Shown here: in pieces, positions 38,028-50,929 of the stretch
How the letters are laid out: each line of letters begins with the position of its first letter
Position numbering within the stretch: position 1 is the first letter of the stretch
NCBI GenBank assembly: GCA_035235625.1
Contig: CP141140.1
Location: 19,922,685-19,986,684, forward strand
Source of the DNA: Saururus chinensis
Taxonomy: Eukaryota; Streptophyta; Magnoliopsida; Piperales; Saururaceae
Length of the DNA: 64,000 bases
Direction of reading: 5' to 3'
Made by a program: the position numbers and the translations under genes
The notes under the pieces: model-generated
The model's input: the letters and a program-made list of their open reading frames with translations, nothing else
Told to the model about the DNA's origin: nothing
Database searches by the model: none

Positions 38028-38759
38028 ATGAACGTCAATGAGGAGCTCAAGCTGTTCCTGAGCAAGTCAACTCACACTGTTTTGTATGCAGAAGCAGGAG
38101 AAACTTTTGTGAACCTTCTCCTAGCCTTCCTGAACTTGAACCTACAATGTACTGTCAAGCTTCTTGACGGGAACTCTACTGCGGGGTCCATCGACAACCT
38201 CACAAACAGTATAAAAGGCTTGAGCCAGGAGGACAACATGGTACCTGGAATCGACGAGCATAAGTTGGTCATGCCAAGGCACACAATCTCCTTTGATCCG
38301 CAAAGTTTGGCACTTCCAATTGCTGAGGAGTTTCAAATACCACTATACTATCATTCCCATTTTTGTGGTTGGTCATGCCATAACCCCTCCGGCTCTCTAG
38401 ATGTTATGCAGAACAGGCAATTCCTGAAACGGCCTGCCAAGTTCATGATAATGGACGGGCTGGACATTGTGCCTGCATCTGCCGTCTTGGGTCTCTCTTG
38501 CCTTAGAGATCTTAGCGTGGCCCTCGATGATGTGGAAGAGAAAGTGCTAAAAATTGGCCAGGAAGAGGTTAGAAATGCATCTGCCTATGTCCATTTCAAC
38601 TTCTTGGCATAGATTCCTAATGTTCATCTACTTGCAATATTTGATTTTTGTACTGACGCCTCGTCTGATCTGTAGGCTCTGACTCTACTCAAGGTCTGCC
38701 TCACCTCCAAATCCGTCCTCAGTGATTTCTTCCAAGTTATGTGTGGAGCACAAAGCTAA
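38028..38759 (+). CDS. DUF674 protein, second unit
   Basis: The first ATG is 38028. Exons are 38028-38567 and 38676-38759; the splice is GAG|GTTAGA ... CTGTAG|GCTC, phase 0. The product is about 207 aa. Domain marks repeat those of the first unit: L-K-L-F-L-S-K-S-T-H-T-V-L-Y-A-E-A-G-E-T-F, G-S-I-D-N-L, a His/Cys segment (HSHFCGWSC), K-F-M-I-M-D-G-L-D-I-V-P-A-S, and after the splice A-L-T-L-L-K-V-C-L-T-S-K-S-V-L-S-D-F-F. Its frame is continuous with exon 2 of the first unit except for the TGA at 37983. It is either the back half of a single two-unit gene cut by that stop, or a separate reading unit on the same transcript. Function is unknown. Confidence 0.75.
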
Positions 38760-39025
38760 TCGGTTGAATGACTACTACTGATCGAGTTCACCGAGGGTGT
38801 GATTCTCTTTTACCGGCCTTGAAGCCTGTGCAGTCATATGATGCCAGAATGCTACCGAATCCCTCATGCCTGGACCTCTCTATACTCTTTTTTTTCTTTT
38901 AGTGATGAAAAACAGTGAGCTCTGTTTTTGTGAAAGCATCTGAGCAGGTTTGAGCATCAATGGGTAGCATATCCGTATATGTAATATTTACACTCTAGGA
39001 TTTTTTAGGGGCGATCGGATCTCTA
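38760..39025. other. 3' region of the DUF674 gene
   Basis: This is likely 3' untranslated and flanking sequence, ending at the copia LTR. No other feature was seen. Confidence 0.4.
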
Positions 39026-42000
39026 AGTTGGCTTTATAATAGATAATATGCAAAATTGGGGAATGAATGAATGAATTTATATAAGAAATTTGAGAACTTT
39101 GATAAATGGACAACAAGCATTCATGGAGAAGAGGAGGGACAGATTTTTCGTTCAAAAACAGAGCTTCACATTTCCAAGTCGAGCCACATTTTTAGCTTTT
39201 GATACCCCCAAAAGTAAAATACCCAAATTATCCCTCATATGTCCTGACATATTGTTGAACACAACATTTCTTTAAAATAAGGAAACTTGTCTCGTGAAAG
39301 AGTTTTGGTGAAGATGTCTTCTACTTGTTCTTCGGTCTTGTAGTTTTTCATTTTTAGTGGTTTCTCTAATGAAGTGATGTTTGATAGCAATATACTTTGT
39401 GTGGCTATGGTAGATGGGGTTCTTTGTTATAACAATGGCCAACTTGTTGTCACATATAAGTAGGATAACTTTTCTTTATTTTTACCCATATCTTTTAAAA
39501 ATCTTATAATCCAAATTGCTTAAGTACTTGCTATTGAGGTGGATACATATTTAGCCTCTGCATTAGATAAAGCAATAAAATTTTACTTCTTTGAAGCCCA
39601 AGAAAACACATTGGATTGAAAAGAGAAAAGAGAAAGCATATTCGGAAGTACTTTTCCTGGCCTAATCCTTATTAGAAAACCAATCAAGTTTCCATCAATA
39701 AAATTTTCATATAAAATGTCATAATCAAGTGTACCAAGAATGTACCCTAGGACTCTCTTGGCCGCCCCTAAGTGAGTTTGACTTGGTTTAGTGATGAATT
39801 TAGCCAAAAGCCTAGAAGCATATATGAAATTCAATCTTATACCTGCCAAATATAACAAACTTTGATTGAAATTTTTATAAAGAGAGGCATCCACTTCTTT
39901 GCTTCCATCTTCTCTTAATAATTTCTTATTCACAACCAATGGTGTATTAACCGGTTTGTAATCGTCCATTTTAAACTTTTCAAGAAGTGTTCTTGCATTT
40001 TTTTGACAAATAAAGAAAATATCTTCATTTTGATAAATTTCAAAGCCCAACAAGTAATACAAGAGTCCCAAATCACTCATTATTTGTTCACCATCTATCT
40101 TTTAAATTCTTCGATCATTTTTCTATCACTATTGGTAAACACTAAGTCATCAACATAAAGAGTGACAATAAGAATATTTGAAGCACCTTGAGTATTTACA
40201 TATAACGTTGGCTTACTTTTTCTTCTTTGGAATCCTCTTTCTTTGAGGTATATATCATGTTTGGGGTGATTGTTTTAGGCCATACAATTTTTTTTTCAAC
40301 TTGTACACCTTATTATCTACACCTTCAACAAATGAGCTTTGAGGTTATTCTACATAAACTTCATCTTCTAAGACATTATTCAAAAAGGCTGATTTGATAT
40401 CAAGTTAATATAAGAACCATCCCCTTTGAGCCGCCAAGCTGATAAGGGCTGTAATTGTTTCAAGTCTAATAACCAGTGCAAAGATCTCTTGAAAATCAAC
40501 ACCGGGTTGTTAGAAATATTTTTTTGCTACCAATCTTGCTTTGTTCTTTTGAATTGAGTCATCTAGGTTGAGTTTTGTTATGTATATTCATTTCACACCA
40601 ATGACATATTTTTCTTTAGGTTTCTCCACTAACTCCCATGTTCTATATTTTTCAATTATATGAATTTTCACTTCCATAGCTTTTATCAATTCTTCTTCTT
40701 TAATTACTTCTTCAAAGTTCTCCAATTCAACAACATAAAAGTTGTAATGTGCATACACATCGCTAAGCTTTTTCATTTTTCTTGGAGTTGAACTAGTAGA
40801 TAAGGAACTTGAACTTAATATAGATGTTAGTGATGCTTGTAAACTAACTATTGGTGTATTAACTTGTGGAACTTCTTGTGCATCTTAACTTTCTTGATTC
40901 TCCAATTCTTCATTGAAAATGATAACTTGATCTTTAACCTTATTTTCTTTCTAATACCTAAGAGGCTTTCTCATTGAAAAGAACATCTTTACAAATAATT
41001 ACTTTGTTTCTCTTCAAACTAAAGAGTCTATAACCCTTCGATTTTGAGCTATAACCAACAAATATACACTTTTCACTAGCTTTATCAAGTTTGTGTCTTA
41101 CTTTTTTTGGGTCATTAACAAAGCAAATAGAGCCAAATATCTTTAAATGATTCATTGAGGGTTTTTTTCCACTCCATGCTTCAACTAGTATTTTATTTTT
41201 TACCACTTTTATTGGGCATCTATTCATTAAGTATATCGTCGTATACATTGCTTCACCCCAAAATGTCTTGGGCACTCATTTATCATGAAGTATTGATTTA
41301 GCCATCTCAACAATGGTCTTATTCTTTCTTTCTGCCACCCCATTTTATTGAAGGGTATGGTCAACACTCAATTGCCAATTCAACGCCATAGTTTCACAAA
41401 AACTTACAAACTTGTGTGAATTATATTCTCTCCCTTTATTACTTATTAGCACTTTCATTAGATGTCGACTTTGCCTCTCAACAAGCTTAAGAAATTTCTT
41501 GAAAATTACAAATACATCCAATTTTAGTCTCATAAAATAAACCTAAGTCATTCTTGAGAAATCATAAACAAAAATTATAAAGTACTTATTACCTCCATGA
41601 GTTGGAATGACCATTGGCCCACACACATCAGTATGAATAAGCTCCACGGGTACTCTAGCTCTCCATGCCTTTTGTTTTGGAAATGACTCCTAGTAATGCT
41701 TCCTAAGTGCATATCCTTCACAAACTTCTTTCACTTCTTATATAGAGGTCAACCCATAAATCATGTTTTTTGTTGTTAATTCTTCAACCTTTGAAAGTTT
41801 AAGTGCCCAAACCTTCTATGTCAAAGCTATGATTCATCACATCCATCTTCAAAGTCATGTTCTTTGAATATTTAAAAATGAATGAAAAACTTTTATTTTT
41901 CTCTAGTTTGATTTGTGTCACAACTTGTACTTATTCCCTTTTGTCATAGACCTTGCAAGAGTTGTTTTCAAGGTATAAAAAATATTCATGCTCAACAAGT

Positions 42001-43573
42001 TGTCCTACACTCAACAAATTTTGCTCCAAATTGGGAACTAGCAACACAACTTGGATATATCGTTTTCCCTTTTTTGTTTCTATTGCAATAGTATCATTGC
42101 CCTTTGCTTAGACCAAGATACCATTTCCTATCTTTAGATTCTTTACTTGAGAATTTAAAGAGCCTTCCATGTTCACAAAAATAGACTTGTCTCCGGTCAT
42201 ATGGTTGCTACACCCACTATCGAGAAACCAAACATCATTCTTTTGCTTGGATGCTGTTTAACAAACATAAAACATATTTTCATCACCTTTTTGCTCTTTA
42301 GAGAAATTACCTTATTGATTGTCTTTAATTCTATAATCGTTTTGAACATGCCCAAATTTCTTACAATAATAACATTGAGGTTTCCCCTTAAACCAACATT
42401 TATCAACAACATGATTATTTCTTTTGCAAATCCCACATACTCTTGTTAAGTGGAATTCACATTTCCTCTTCTTTCAAAATTATTTCTTCTATTTCCCCTT
42501 ATGTTTCTTTCTCTTCCACTTCTTTATTTTCCACCTCTAGAAGACTCACCTTTTGATTGATTACTACTTGAGAATTCTTTCCTTAATTCTTGGAATTTGG
42601 ATTAACTTTGAGCTTAGATTAAAAAAACTCTTTATTGATTTTTCTAAGTGCCTGCTCAATCTTTGCTTAAAGGCAATAATAGAGCCCATCAATTCTTGAA
42701 CATTCAATGAAGAAATAACCTTTGTTTGCTCAATAACAACAACAATAGGAACACATTTCTCCATGTAAGCTAATCAACAAAATTTCCACAACATTTTCAT
42801 CACAAAGATTTTCTCCATATGTCTTCATTTGATTCACAATTCTAGAAAAATAATCATTCAACACTTCCATATCCTTCATTTTAATATTTTCAGAATGCCT
42901 TCTAAGAGATTAAAGCTTGATAGCTCTTATTCAATGTGCATCTATACACATTTTGTAAGATTCCCCAAGCCTCTTTTTCCTTTTTAGCATTTATAATCCT
43001 TGGAAAAATGGTGTTAGAAACTCCTTGTTTAATCAAGTGGATAGCTTTTGTATCTATCTTCCTATTTTATTTTAGTAGTTGCTTTTGGGCATTTATCAAA
43101 TTCTACAATCTCCGGTTTTTCAAACCTTTTTTCAATCAAATCCCAAAGATCATGAGAAATGAGTAAAATTTTCATTTTTTACATACCAATAATCATAATT
43201 TTTTCCTTCAAAAATAGGAAAGGGAGGACTTTGCATGCCACCGCTTGTGATGTTGCTTGAATTTGCCATCTTCTTGAAAGGGGTTTGTTTTCCCTTCTTC
43301 AATCTAAGATGATGATGCAGAAACAAAGCTTTGATATTACTTTGTTGGCTTTAGAATATATAATATGCAAAATTTGGGAAGGAATAGATGAATTTATATA
43401 AGAAACTTGAGAACTTTGATTAGTGGACCACAAGCATTCATGGAGAGGAGGAGGGGCAAATTTTTCATTAAAAAAGAGAGCTTCACATTTCCAAGCCAAA
43501 CCCCATTTTTAACTTAGATACCCTAAAAAGAAAATTACCCAAATTTCCCCTCACTTGTCATTATATTTTAACA
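39026..43573 (-). mobile_element. Ty1-copia retrotransposon with both LTRs, broken
   Basis: The element is about 4.5 kb on the minus strand. Related end repeats lie at 39026-39263 and 43343-43573 (about 235 bp; both carry TTGGCTTTA at the left and CAAGCATTCATGGAGA inside). Next to the right repeat is a worn initiator-methionine primer site. In element order follow gag (with a C-x-x-C-type zinc knuckle zone near 42.3-42.5 kb), integrase (about 41.0-42.0 kb), then reverse transcriptase and RNase H (about 39.6-40.9 kb). The body is broken by many changes. The two LTRs differ visibly, so the insertion is old. Confidence 0.9.
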
Positions 43574-43589
43574 CTATTAGGCACACTGC

Positions 43590-44300
43590 GCAGTGGTCTT
43601 GGTTATCTAAAATTATGGGTTCTTTATTTTGGTTGATATGCACATATGAAAGATGAAACCCCAAGAGTAAGAATGTAAATTATACACTAGCACACCCATG
43701 TATTGCTATCTTGCCCCATCTCGCCGCTTATCTTAAGATGCACTACTAAAGCAATGCATAAACATTTAGAAACAAAAAGACTACTACATGTAAATTTCAA
43801 ACATAAAGGCATGGATTTTGGGGCAAGCTAATATGCAACAAATAAACGAGCAAGTCAAGATATTGGCACCTTGATGACACAATTATGCCTCCAAATGCAA
43901 GCACATTATGAACCCTTAGATTGAGATCAAATGATGTGTTCATAATAAAAGACAGGCGGGGATTTAGACCCCTCTGCCTCTATTTTACCAATGTCATTGT
44001 ATTGAGAACGGATGGCTTGTGATGTGCCCAATGTATATGCCCTCCGATGCATACTAATTGGATTCTTTGCTATATTTAGCACATTGAGTTTCACATTAAA
44101 AACAATAAATCTGTATAAAAATGAAAGTATGTTCTTTGATGTTTACATATTCAGGGAGACATGGTGCGAATGTCGCCACAACTTATTAAAGTGCACTACA
44201 TTAGCTCAGCCAATCTGATGGCTCAAAGTGAGGGCCTCGTCCTAATAGAAAATATTTCTTTCTAATTTTACCCCTCCCCCTTAACACTAGGTGGATCCGC
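43590..44300. repeat. Spacer repeat of the F-box district, copy 1
   Basis: This is collinear with 46345-46984 continued at 51942-52000, and partly with 52470-52770. A shared run is ATTATGGGTTCTTTATTTTG. Each copy leads towards a fragment of an F-box gene, so spacer and gene were probably duplicated together. Confidence 0.75.
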
Positions 44301-44394
44301 CCTTGCCTATGACGGCAACACCTTGATGCAGCCACCGTCCGACTCTCTCCCTAGCTGCATCTCATCTAGGGCTGATGACGATCGAAGAGTCATG

Positions 44395-44670
44395 ACAAGG
44401 AAGCATGACATAATCAGCGAAGTCTCATACGAAAACTTCTTCAAATCCTTTCTATGCCTATCAAATCTATAGCCATGAGTAGGTGTATTGTCCTAGAGAT
44501 GGAATTACTTATTCAAGAACCTCCATATACACCTCTATGTACTTGACTTTGGTGATAAATTTCTATCAGGAATTTGGGGGCTCTCTCAATTTGCTTCTTA
44601 AGCTCAATGGAGGCAGTAAAGTAAAGAAGTCCAAGCTCTTCTTCTATCCCTCTATTGATTGCTTGTGTTT
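44395..44670 (+). pseudogene. F-box/LRR gene relic, 5' part
   Basis: It matches exon 1 of the intact gene at 62305, from the codons near R-I-S-E through L-S-Q-R-W-N-H-L-F-K and on to F-F-Y-P-S-I. The frame is broken, the F-box region is damaged, and the start region is poor. The similarity stops after about 44660 at unrelated DNA. Confidence 0.8.
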
Positions 44671-45572
44671 GGAAAACCTTTTTGGTTTGTGTCTATGATT
44701 CTTGAACTTATAGTAACATTAATGACAAAAAAGATCACAACTAGTGATTAAGAATGTGTCCTTAAGACATATTATTGTCATCCCCTTGGTGCTTATAATC
44801 CATTGGACGCCCGCCTTTTAGATAAAATGATTGCAAATACATACATAGTAAAAGCATAACAAACTATGTGCCTGTCAAACCAAAATAATGCTTTACTCTC
44901 ATTTTAGATGCACTCTTTAATGCAAGGAGACCCGTATAAAATATGTATAGTGTGCACAGATAAAATACAAAACCATATCTAAAGATAATATACAAAAAGA
45001 TTTGATGACTTTACACATAGGGGGGTATGACAATGGTATAGATAAGATTGCACCTATAAAAATACAAAAAAAATACATAATAACTATGCACTATTACATT
45101 TAATTCAATTAATAAAAAATAATTAAAATTAATTAATTATAGATAAATTATTTCTACAAAGATGAGTTTTATTTTTCTAATGATTCAACCCTACCAACTG
45201 CATATGTGAACTGCACGAGGCATGAGGCGGTGGCACATGCGTATGGTTAGACCAATGGGTTGGGTCAAGCCCAAGTCCCTAGAGTGTAAGATCTCTCTTA
45301 TACAAAAGTGGGGTACCCCTTGCGGCTTAAATATAAAGTCAGTCCTATCCCTTATATATTACGGTATTACCTCAAGATTCTTTATTGTTTTGGATGTGAG
45401 AATATTAGCATTTCTCTTCTCTACAACTTGATAATTTCAATTCATTCTCACAATGGGCTTTGGCTCAGTCCGAACAACACAGTAAGGCCCACACTCATGT
45501 TGCTTGGTGGGTCCAAAACTTAAAAGAGAATTTTTATATTATGCTCTATCTTATACAATTTCTAACAAGTCT
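44671..45572. other. Insertion or unassigned DNA inside the F-box relic
   Basis: About 0.9 kb separates two consecutive pieces of the relic. No termini or coding motifs were recognised. Confidence 0.45.
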
Positions 45573-45609
45573 TATCTTGATAAGTGTTTTCAATGTGTTA
45601 TTAAGGCGC
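45573..45609 (+). pseudogene. F-box/LRR relic, small middle piece
   Basis: This short stretch corresponds to L-E-K-W-F-Q-C-V-V-K of the intact gene at 62305 (about 62602-62634) and continues the piece at 44395. Confidence 0.6.
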
Positions 45610-45639
45610 GATTTGTGTATTGAATTTATGTAAGATTTT

Positions 45640-46136
45640 ATTGATTCTACCCCAATTTTGTTGATTCTACCACAATTTTGGCTTGAATTATCAGAATTAT
45701 ATTTATGTGTAGAAGGTGGACGGAATTAAAAAGATTTCCCATTCTAAGTTGTTTTAAGTGAGAATCACCAAATCACATCATGAGGTAATTCTGTCGATTC
45801 CGGCTCCCAACCCCATTATAAAAATTATAAATTATATTATTATTTAACGGTTATCTCTTATATCGATTTGAACCTTAAAAAATGTGTCATGAGGCCCACT
45901 TTAAAAGTTTAAAATTACCTACCCTTGTAAGATCTTGTTTGATAGAGCTTAAATTTATGAGCATAATAGTACCAAGAACGTGCATATCCTAGTTCGAGAA
46001 AGAGATTAATTTAAAATTTTAAAATTAAGTTTAAGTTAAATTTATTCTAAAATTTTTTATTACCAATCGTAATTTTTAAAATAATTTTTTTTAAAAATTA
46101 CTTCTATTTCTAAAAAGTGCAACACCCAAACGTAAA
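45640..46136. mobile_element. MITE-like insertion in the F-box relic
   Basis: This is an AT-rich stretch of about 0.5 kb. It has TTGATTCTACC-type motifs at the left and CAACACCCAAACGT at the right. An inverted relative lies at about 61667-62090 (TGTTGTTTGGGTATT ... AATAGAATCCTACTTT). The edges are approximate and the superfamily is undetermined. Confidence 0.5.
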
Positions 46137-46180
46137 TTGAAGAACTTGAACTTGACTTCAGTCTTGACTATGGACCTGAT
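46137..46180 (+). pseudogene. F-box/LRR relic, third piece
   Basis: It corresponds to E-E-L-E-L-D-F-x-L-D-Y-G-P of the intact gene (about 62640-62680). With the pieces at 44395 and 45573 it shows one gene split by two insertions, with its 3' part lost. Confidence 0.7.
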
Positions 46181-46344
46181 GCCTTAATGTCAACTAGCGT
46201 GTGCAGTAGATCATGATCGATGCCTCCCACTTGGTAGAAGATATCCCTCTAGAAACCAAACATGAGGACCAAAAATATATACTTCCAATTAGTAATTTTT
46301 TCTTATATTATTATAGTTCTATTAAATTACTACTCTGTATAATT

Positions 46345-46984
46345 TTTGCTAACAAACACTGTGCATTGGTCTTGTTTATCTAAGATTATGGGTTCTTTAT
46401 TTTGGTTGATATGCACGTTTGAAAGATGAAGCCCTAGGATTAAGAATGCAAATTAAATACTAGCACACCTGTGTATTCATACGCACTGCTAAAGCAAATG
46501 CAATAACAATTTAGCAACAAAAAAGACTACTAAATATAAATCTTAAACATAAAGGTATAGAGTTTGGGGCAAGCTAATATCCAATAAATAGGCAAGCAAG
46601 TCTAGACATTGGTACCTTGAAAAAAATTATGCCTCCATGTGCAGGCGCATTGTAAACTGTTGGATTGAGATCAAACGGTGTGCGCATAATAGAAGCTATT
46701 TTACATGAGTCATTAAATTGAAGGCCGATGGCCCATGATATGGCTAGTGTGCATGCCGAGGATGCATCGCTGTGTACTAACCAGACTCTTTGCTACACAT
46801 TGAATTTATACATTAAAAATAATAAAACAGTAGAAAAATGAAAGTACGTTCTATGATGTTTACCTATATAGGGAGAATTTTCTAGTGTGAATGCCTCCAC
46901 AGCTTATTAATCTGATGGCTCAAAGTGAGGGCCTCGTTTTAACAGAAATTTTCTGTTTCTAATTTTACCCTCCCTCGTAACATT
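46345..46984. repeat. Spacer repeat of the F-box district, copy 2
   Basis: This is homologous to 43590-44230. It is cut by the solo LTR at 46985-51941 and seems to resume at 51942 (CGTTGGGTGG against CACTAGGTGG near 44286). Confidence 0.72.
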
Positions 46985-47595
46985 TGTAACGCCCGAGATT
47001 TTTCATCCCTTTTTCTCAAAACTCATAGAAATTTTTTTTTCCATAAATCGGAGTCAAAACGATAAAATCAAAACCTGTTTATAATTTAAAACATCATACG
47101 GTTAAACATCGTACTGTCAAATCAAATATCCTCAGGCGCTACCCGAAAACACACGTACGAATAAATTCTGCTATGATCATAGACTTTTAAATACAAATCA
47201 CTCTCCCGGGCATCCCTGAGTACAAGTCCCCTAACAGTCCACATTCTGATCCAAACAAAAGTCCAGAATAAAACATCTTAAAGTCTCATCTCACTCAATA
47301 CAGGAGATCGTGGCACAAATAACTCGCAGAGAGTCAAGCTGATACCTGAGTCAACGGGAATCAATCCACCGCTGAAACGAGCGTCCATCTCCAGGAGCTC
47401 TCCACACAACCTGCAAAACCTCCCGTACAACGGGGCTAAAAATAGTAGGGTGAGTATTTTCATACTCAGTAGGAAAATACCCAGTAGGGGAAATCCCAAA
47501 CGGTGAACTCACAAGTTCAGAAACACATGCGTCATGCAACTCAAACATGAAGCAGAAGCATAATAATCATATCATGCACATACGCATACGATCAT

Positions 47596-47705
47596 ACCAA
47601 AGGCACCATCGTGCCACAGACATACCGAAGGCACCATCGTGCCAATATCATACCGAAGGCACCATCGTGCCAAAATCATACCAAGGCACCATTGTGCCAG
47701 AATCA
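47596..47705. repeat. Tandem repeat with GGCACCAT(C/T)GTGCC palindrome
   Basis: Four units of about 26-28 bp are each centred on the palindrome GGCACCATCGTGCC. They lie inside the solo LTR. Confidence 0.9.
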
Positions 47706-47929
47706 TAATATCCAATCAACTTACACAAACACCCTTATCCAGGGTCATACAATTTACTCGTACCACCGTACGCATACTCATACAACATATGCATACTTGT
47801 ACGACCTTACTCGTACAATCGTATGCTCACTCATACAGCTTACACATACATGTACGACCTTACTCGTACAATCAGACTCGTACGACCTCACTCGTACAGT
47901 CTGCACAAAATCATACTTACTGTCTTACT

Positions 47930-48160
47930 CAGAACCATATTCTCAAAATCATACTCATACTCTTACAGTCGTGCTCATACTCATACGCTTACAGTCTTAC
48001 TCATACTCATACGCTTACAGTCTTACTCATACTCATACACTTACAGTCCTGCTCATACACATACGCTTACAGTCTTACTCATACTCATACACTTACAGTC
48101 CTGCTCATACACATACAGTCGTACTCACACTCATACAGTCGTACTCATAATCGTACACAT
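47930..48160. repeat. Tandem CATAC/TTACAGTC array
   Basis: Units of about 26-28 bp made of ACTCATACTCATACGCTTAC-type sequence recur many times. They keep several frames open, which gives apparent Ser/Tyr/Thr proteins that are not genes. Confidence 0.85.
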
Positions 48161-48383
48161 ATCAACGACCACTGAAGCTCATTACAACTAATAAGCTCCA
48201 GCGTCGAAATGGAAAAGAATGCCACTGGGGCAACACCTTAACCTCCGGGGAGTGACTAGACGCCATGGACTTTTCCGAAGGTAAGGCACACCAATGCTCA
48301 TGGGGCACTGGATCAAACAGGTAAGAGTAGATCCATGATACTACTTACCTGAGCGCGCAAACATAAACACCCACACATAAGGG

Positions 48384-48532
48384 GTCATACAGTTGCCCAC
48401 CATAATGGGTCTTATAGTGCCATAGAATTGCCCACCATAATGGGTCTTATAGTGCCATAGAATCGCCCACCATAATGGGTCTTATAGTGCCAGAGAATTG
48501 CCCACCATAATGGGTCTTATAGTGCCATTGCC
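48384..48532. repeat. 35-bp tandem repeat, about four units
   Basis: The unit begins GCCCACCATAATGGGTCTTA and is followed by TAGTGCCATAGAAT. The four units are near-identical. Confidence 0.92.
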
Positions 48533-48601
48533 ACTCTTGGGCAGAAAACATACAGTGCCACTTGGGCGTAAACGCATGTGCCACTCTTGGGCAGAAACAT
48601 A

Positions 48602-48845
48602 CTACGCTCTCAATAGAGCATCAAACGTCTGGGCTTACACAGCACACAGACCAAATTAGAAACGTACATCGCTCTCAGCAGAGCATCAGACGTCTGGGCT
48701 TCATACAGCACGCAGACAAACTCAGAAACGTACATCGCTCTCAACAGAGCATCAAACGTCTGGGCTGATACAGCACGCAGACCAAATCAGAAACGTCGCT
48801 CTCAGCAGAGCATCAGACGTCCGGTGCTCTACATAGCACACAGAC
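48602..48845. repeat. About 60-bp tandem repeat, four units
   Basis: The unit contains CGCTCTCA(A/G)(T/C)AGAGCATCA and CGTCTGGGCT followed by ACAGCACACAGAC. The last unit is partial. A single worn pair exists in the older LTR near 19930-20060. Confidence 0.9.
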
Positions 48846-49584
48846 AACATCCCGCAGGATAAACACCATGGCAAGACATGATAAACGCTCGGCCAACTCA
48901 TCAGCGGCCAGCTCAAACACGGAACTTAATCCGTCGAACCCTCAGGTCTCAAACTCACAACGCTATCATTAGCTGTGCTTATAATTCAAGTTTGAATTAA
49001 ATATATTATGCGGTACAATTATGCCACACAAACTCACAGTCCTTGACTGGTCAAACTGAAGCTGAGCCCGATCCGAAACCCAAGTTCGTCAGGGCAGCAG
49101 ACTTCACTTACCCGTCCACATCATGGACAAAACTCATCGTACACCAAACCCTTACAGTCTTACACTTTGCCATCCATCTTATGGCCAAAACCTCTTACAC
49201 TGACATCCTCAAATATCGCTCCTCAGAGCCAACCCAGTTGTCGCCCTCTTACTTATATCTCACTTATTATACTTACTTTTCACTTCATAATCTGTACGTT
49301 ATGCTTGTACAATTATGAACCCTCTTACTGTCTGACAAATGCCCAACACACAATCCACCCCAAACTGATCCATTCTAATCCTTGCCCGTCATACTCTTAT
49401 CCTCTGTCATACGCTTGCACAACCGCATCCAAATTCAGACAGAGCTTCTGTCACCTCTTACTATCCATCGCCCATACCTCTGCCCACAAACACATACGCA
49501 CATCCAAAGCATAGGCAAAGTGCCATCATACATACGTATGTCTCACACGTACGTATAACATACACATACGGTCATACATACATA

Positions 49585-49770
49585 ACTTACAAACATGCAC
49601 GCTAGCCATCACTAGCACATGCATACACACGTCAAACGTGCACGCTAGCCATCACTAGCACGTGCACACACATTCTTACATACTTCAAACATGCACGCTA
49701 GCCATCACTAGCACATGCATAACCCATACATAGCATACTGACATATTTGCTAGCCATCGCCAGCGCATAC
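49585..49770. repeat. GCTAGCCATC(A/G)CTAGC repeats
   Basis: Four spaced copies of the near-palindrome GCTAGCCATCACTAGC sit with CATGCA/GTGCA flanks inside the solo LTR. Confidence 0.88.
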
Positions 49771-50929
49771 ATACTCCACATCCATAAAACATGCATACAT
49801 CTCATGCATATCAATCATACCATACAATCATTCTTACACGCACATCATGCAATCGGATCGTTACTTAACATCCAAGCATGGAATCATACAATCCTAGCAT
49901 GCTGCTACTCATTCAAAGCATGCTTCATGAATTTACGAGTTCAAAGCTCCCCTACCTCGTAATCATGACGTTCGATGGCGAGCACCCGACGGTGGCGGCG
50001 TCGGCGGCGGAGTTGGCGGTCAAAACCGTTGCCTGGCTGAGAGAGCTGTTGTCCCGAGGATTTTAGGATGCGCCGGAACTATCACGGCCAAACAGAGTGT
50101 TAGAACTCAAAGCGGTAAAACCCGCGACCCACGGCGGCACACTAGGGCGGCCGGGAGAAATCTCATGCCAACATAAGTGGCGGTGCAACCCGAAGTCGAT
50201 GGTGTACACTGAAGATCAGCCGGTGGCTAAAACGTGCTCAGCCGGCCACAAAGACGTCGAAATCGGCCGTGGACAGCACCCAACGGCAACGATTTCGGTC
50301 AACAGAGGCCCACATACGGGCGGAGAGCGTGGGGCAACGCTCGAGAACAAAGGAGAGGTGGAGGACAGCTCTAGTGGTCAACTCCACTCGGTGGCAAAGC
50401 CAACCGATGGTTAGGCGGCGCAAATACGGCGCCTAAACCCAAAAGTACACGCGTGGCCACATGCACACGTGACCCAAAGGGCGGGGGAAGATGGCTGAAC
50501 TGAGCCAACCCAGGGCCCACAAAAGCCAACCGGGCTAAGGCCCTAGCGGTGGCCAATCTAAGTGGCGACATCGCCGATCGCCACCCACAACCAAAACCCA
50601 TGGTGCGGGCAGCTGTGCATCTCGCACGACAGAGAGCAGGGGGAGGGTTCACAGTCGAGCAAAGGCTATGAGGCCGTCACTGGCCAAGGCCTGAGCAGGT
50701 GAACTCGTCCACCTTCTGTCAAGGTAAGACATACAAATTCTTGCCCGAGGCCGTCCGGTACCGACGGCGTAAAATGGGCAAGAAGGGTCAACGGCACATA
50801 TGCCGATAAGGCGGACTAGCTGCGGCTACGGGCCGCAAGGCTGAACAAGACCCAGGGGGTGGCCCACTGGTGTCACCGGGTTGGGGCGGAGCCAAACTAC
50901 GGTCCGCTAAATCAAATCCGGCGTCCGAC

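Noticed and set aside
42201-42449. Plus-strand frame of 82 aa
   Set aside because: It is antisense to the gag zinc-knuckle zone of the minus-strand copia element.
47611-48191. Three overlapping frames of 120-180 aa rich in Ser, Tyr, Thr, His
   Set aside because: All arise from CATAC/TTACAGTC tandem repeats in a solo LTR. The three frames are open at once, as expected from a repeat without stop codons.
49043-49514. Plus-strand frames of 91-115 aa
   Set aside because: They lie inside the solo LTR. The homologous stretch of the older LTR (near 20270-20720) has no matching frame.
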